Assembly: GCA_013400975.1 (NCBI GenBank) | Contig: WBMZ01011709.1 | Location: 62,001-126,000, forward strand | DNA: 64,000 bases | Source of the DNA: Atrichornis clamosus | Lineage: Eukaryota > Chordata > Aves > Passeriformes > Menuridae | Reading direction: 5' to 3' | Shown: positions 62,021 to 64,000 of the stretch, in pieces | Layout of the letters: each line of letters opens with the position of its first letter | Position numbering within the stretch: position 1 is the stretch's first letter | The notes under the pieces: generated by a model | Seen by the model: the letters and a program-made list of their open reading frames with translations, nothing else | Told to the model about the DNA's origin: nothing | Database searches by the model: none | Position numbers and translations under genes: made by a program

Positions 62021-62566
62021 TGTATTGGGTCTGGCTGAGCTGGAGCTCATTTTCCCTTAGCAGTCCTCACAGTGCTGTGCTTTGCATTGGTAGCTGGAAA
62101 GGTGTTGATAGCTCACCAGTGTTTTGGCTACTTCTGAGAAGTGTTGTCCCTCTGACTTTCCTTCCCCCATCAACGGGGCTGGGAGTGGGCAAGATCCCGG
62201 GAGGGGACACAACTAGGCCCGCTGACCCAAATCAACCAAAGGGATATTCCATACCATATGACATCAGCTTAGATATAAAAACTAAGGGAAGAAAGAGGAA
62301 TGGGGGGTATTTTTTATTTTGTTTAACTTTCAGAGCAAATGTTATGCTGAAACCCTGCTTCCCGGGAAGTGTCTGAACATTGTTCACCAGTGGGAAGTAG
62401 AGATAAAACATTTTTCCCCTTTGCTTATGCATGTGCAAACTTTCGCTTTCTTTTTGCTTTAGTAAACTGCCTTATCTCAAGCTACTAGGTGTTTTCCATC
62501 TTATTTCCTCTCCCCTGTCCCACTGGGAGTGATAGAATGGCATCCAGCCAAAGTCAACCCACTACA
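62021..62566 (+). mobile_element. solo LTR of an avian endogenous retrovirus, nested in CR1
   Basis: 546 bases with TG...CA ends (TGTATTGGGTCTGGCTGAGC at the left, GTCAACCCACTACA at the right). A promoter region AGGGATATTCCATACCATAT is followed by a TATAAAA box at about 62274. Flanks TCACG and CCACA agree at three of five positions, compatible with a diverged target duplication. It appears related to the LTR at 5440-6025. No viral coding sequence is present. Confidence 0.7.
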
Positions 62567-62724
62567 CCACACTTCATAGAGAAGTATGTTGGCCAACTGA
62601 GAAACCAAGTTTGTCAACTTCAATAGGTTACACAGTAATAAGCTTTAAGAATTCTCAGCCCTTTTCAGTAATGTGCTATATCACACTGATACTGTCATTC
62701 TATAAAGACTGTCTTTTTTGTTAC

Positions 62725-62760
62725 CTTTGGACCAGCAGAACCAGATAGACCTTGATCACC
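62725..62760 (-). CDS. COL15A1: COL15A1 exon W1: collagenous exon
   Basis: 36 bases, phase 0: GDQGLSGSAGPK. Donor GTAACA, acceptor TTTACAG. This is the most 5' exon I am confident of in the window. Confidence 0.92.
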
Positions 62761-63964
62761 CTGTAAAAGAAAATCAATCCTAAATGCGTACAGTAAGAGC
62801 ATTAGACAGGCAAACAAAAACACATTTATTATATTTTTCCTTAATAAAAATGCCACAGATTTCTGTGGTGTTTAATTTGATGCCCTTTACATGAAGTCCT
62901 TTATCTGAGATATCAGACTTCTCAGTTAAAAAAAACCCAATCTGTAATTCAGCAGTTATAACTAACTAACTACATTAATAGCTCTGTTCTGGAATGCTGA
63001 CAGGAGTCAATCTTGTATTTCAATTATTGCTGCAGATTTTAAGTGTTTGGAGCACACAGAATTAAGTGTTGCAGGTCATATCTTCATGCTTCTGAATATA
63101 AATGTCAAAATTCTTATGGGATATAACAGAAGTGGAAACTGATCCCAAACAAGCTGTTTAGGGCACCCTTCCAAACCCAGGATGTGAGACTAGAATGATT
63201 GAAAGGTTCCTCTGCAGCAATGAAGATTTTATCAGGATTTGCTTTTATACACTTTACTTTCATACTGGGTTTTTTGACTTCTAGTTCATGGAATAGACTG
63301 AAAGACATGGCATGCAAAAAATTGTTTTCTGAATTGCACTGAATCTAGTGGATTTAACTGTTATACTGGCAAGCTCCTGTCCTTACACACTCAACAGAAA
63401 TATTACTTGAGTAAAATCTGAAAAAAATGAGTAAGCACCAGCAGTAAAATGCTAATGTTTTCTTCCAAAAGCAGTGACAAACCCCCTTTTTCAACTGTCA
63501 CTCCAAGGAAAAAACTGAATTTATTTTCAGTGCCTTGTGTAGTTTTTTTCTGTAATCTTCTCTGGATTAATTGGGAATTATGATCAAAACAGTGTTTTTA
63601 CAATATAAATTAAATCAAGGTTTTCAGAAACAAATTAATAGTAAAAATGGAAAAATTATCTTACATGTGTGGATCAGTTGCAAATACATAGTGCTTCATT
63701 TCTAACTGAACTTGAATCAAATATATACAATGCAGTAAACAGACTCAGTGAGGCAAAACATTTGAGTTTTGTCCTTTTTTATGAGGATTATGCCTTTTAA
63801 AAAAATTTAATTTCTCTTCCACGTCAGTCTCTTCCCATAATATGTGATTCAGGCTCAGTTTACTTCAGCTCAATATCTTTCTGTTCTTGGCTACTTCATG
63901 TAAAACACATATGACTAATTACAATGGACATGGGTTTCTGGTGCCTTCTTTGTAACATCCATAC
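62761..63964 (-). other. COL15A1: COL15A1 intron or flank upstream of W1
   Basis: About 1.2 kb with no Gly-X-Y coding and no recognised repeat. It is an intron whether or not the edge exon is real, since the gene must continue 5'. Confidence 0.8.
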
Positions 63965-64000
63965 CGTACTTTCTGGATAGCTGCTAGATCCGATGTGTGC
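63965..64000 (-). CDS. possible partial COL15A1 exon at the window edge
   Basis: The last 36 bases, read on the minus strand, are open in the phase needed to join W1 (AHIGSSSYPEST, then GDQG) and are followed by a usable donor GTATGG. The Ser-rich peptide would fit an interruption. There is no Gly-X-Y repeat and the acceptor is outside the window, so this may be chance. Confidence 0.2.

Larger units (their letters stand above)
61666..62724 (-). other. COL15A1: COL15A1 intron W1/W2
   Basis: 1059 bases, mostly a CR1 copy interrupted by an LTR. Confidence 0.88.
11297..62760 (-). other. COL15A1: COL15A1 gene, 3' half (27 coding exons W1-W27 plus introns)
   Basis: Type XV collagen alpha-1 is a secreted multiplexin and chondroitin sulfate proteoglycan that links collagen fibrils to basement membranes. 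The exons here give Gly-X-Y repeats with many interruptions, then an NC1 domain with a trimerisation segment (VTSFQNIEVMLEKVHYVAEG), a hinge containing LGELIPIPADS, and an endostatin-like domain ([19 protein letters not shown] ... SFDGRN ... PQKVIWHGS ... IVLCIENSF). The hinge and the ADFQCF/PQKVIWHGS wording match remembered human COL15A1 better than COL18A1. All junctions are GT-AG and phases agree; the coding sum is 2163 bases, divisible by three. The N-terminal thrombospondin-like domain and most 5' exons lie right of the window. I did not see missing or broken exons, but an extra phase-0 exon inside a long intron cannot be excluded by frame alone. Confidence 0.95.

Noticed and set aside
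62020..62376. 118-codon plus-strand frame
   Set aside because: Falls within the solo LTR; not a viral coding region and no domain is visible.
1..64000. CRISPR arrays, tRNA or rRNA genes, or a second protein-coding gene
   Set aside because: No regular spacer-repeat pattern, no cloverleaf or conserved rRNA words, and no coding exons outside COL15A1 were seen on either strand.

Overview
The window is vertebrate nuclear DNA and almost certainly avian. It holds short exons in long introns with GT-AG junctions, CR1-type LINE fragments whose ends carry the ATTCTATG/CATAGAAT signature, and solo LTRs resembling endogenous-retrovirus LTRs of songbird genomes. A passerine is my best guess, made from remembered repeat families and not from a search. 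No bacterial or phage features, CRISPR arrays, tRNAs or rRNAs were seen.

The only protein-coding gene I can support is on the minus strand: the 3' half of a multiplexin collagen, COL15A1 (type XV collagen alpha-1). I placed 27 consecutive coding exons, called W1 to W27 in transcription order, from 62760 down to the TAA stop at 11297-11299. Together they give 2163 coding bases (720 residues plus stop) with matching phases at every junction. W1 to W21 encode an interrupted Gly-X-Y triple-helical region, including an E-G-S-G glycosaminoglycan site and N-glycosylation sequons in its interruptions. W22 encodes the trimerisation part of NC1, W23 and W24 a protease-sensitive hinge, and W25 to W27 the C-terminal endostatin-like domain (restin) with its four cysteines. 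The 5' half of the gene lies beyond 64000. A possible further exon touches the right edge.

Layout: 1 to about 9.9 kb is flanking DNA with one probable solo LTR (5440-6025) and a CR1 end; about 9.9-11.3 kb is probable 3' UTR; 11.3-62.8 kb is COL15A1. The introns carry CR1 copies (about 19.7, 28.3, 34.7, 35.4, 39.2-40.1, 43.2-44.0, 56.2, 57.8 and 61.7 kb). They also carry a 999-bp solo LTR with a perfect 5-bp target duplication (13571-14569), an LTR nested in a CR1 (62021-62566), a perfect 80/81-bp tandem duplication of a C-rich tract (26951-27111) and a pentanucleotide array (44621-44759).

I found no new gene system. The most useful points for a second look are the solo LTR between hinge and endostatin exons, the G-rich duplicated tract downstream of a small frame-sensitive exon, the uncertain acceptor of exon W17, and the lineage-specific content of the collagen interruptions.
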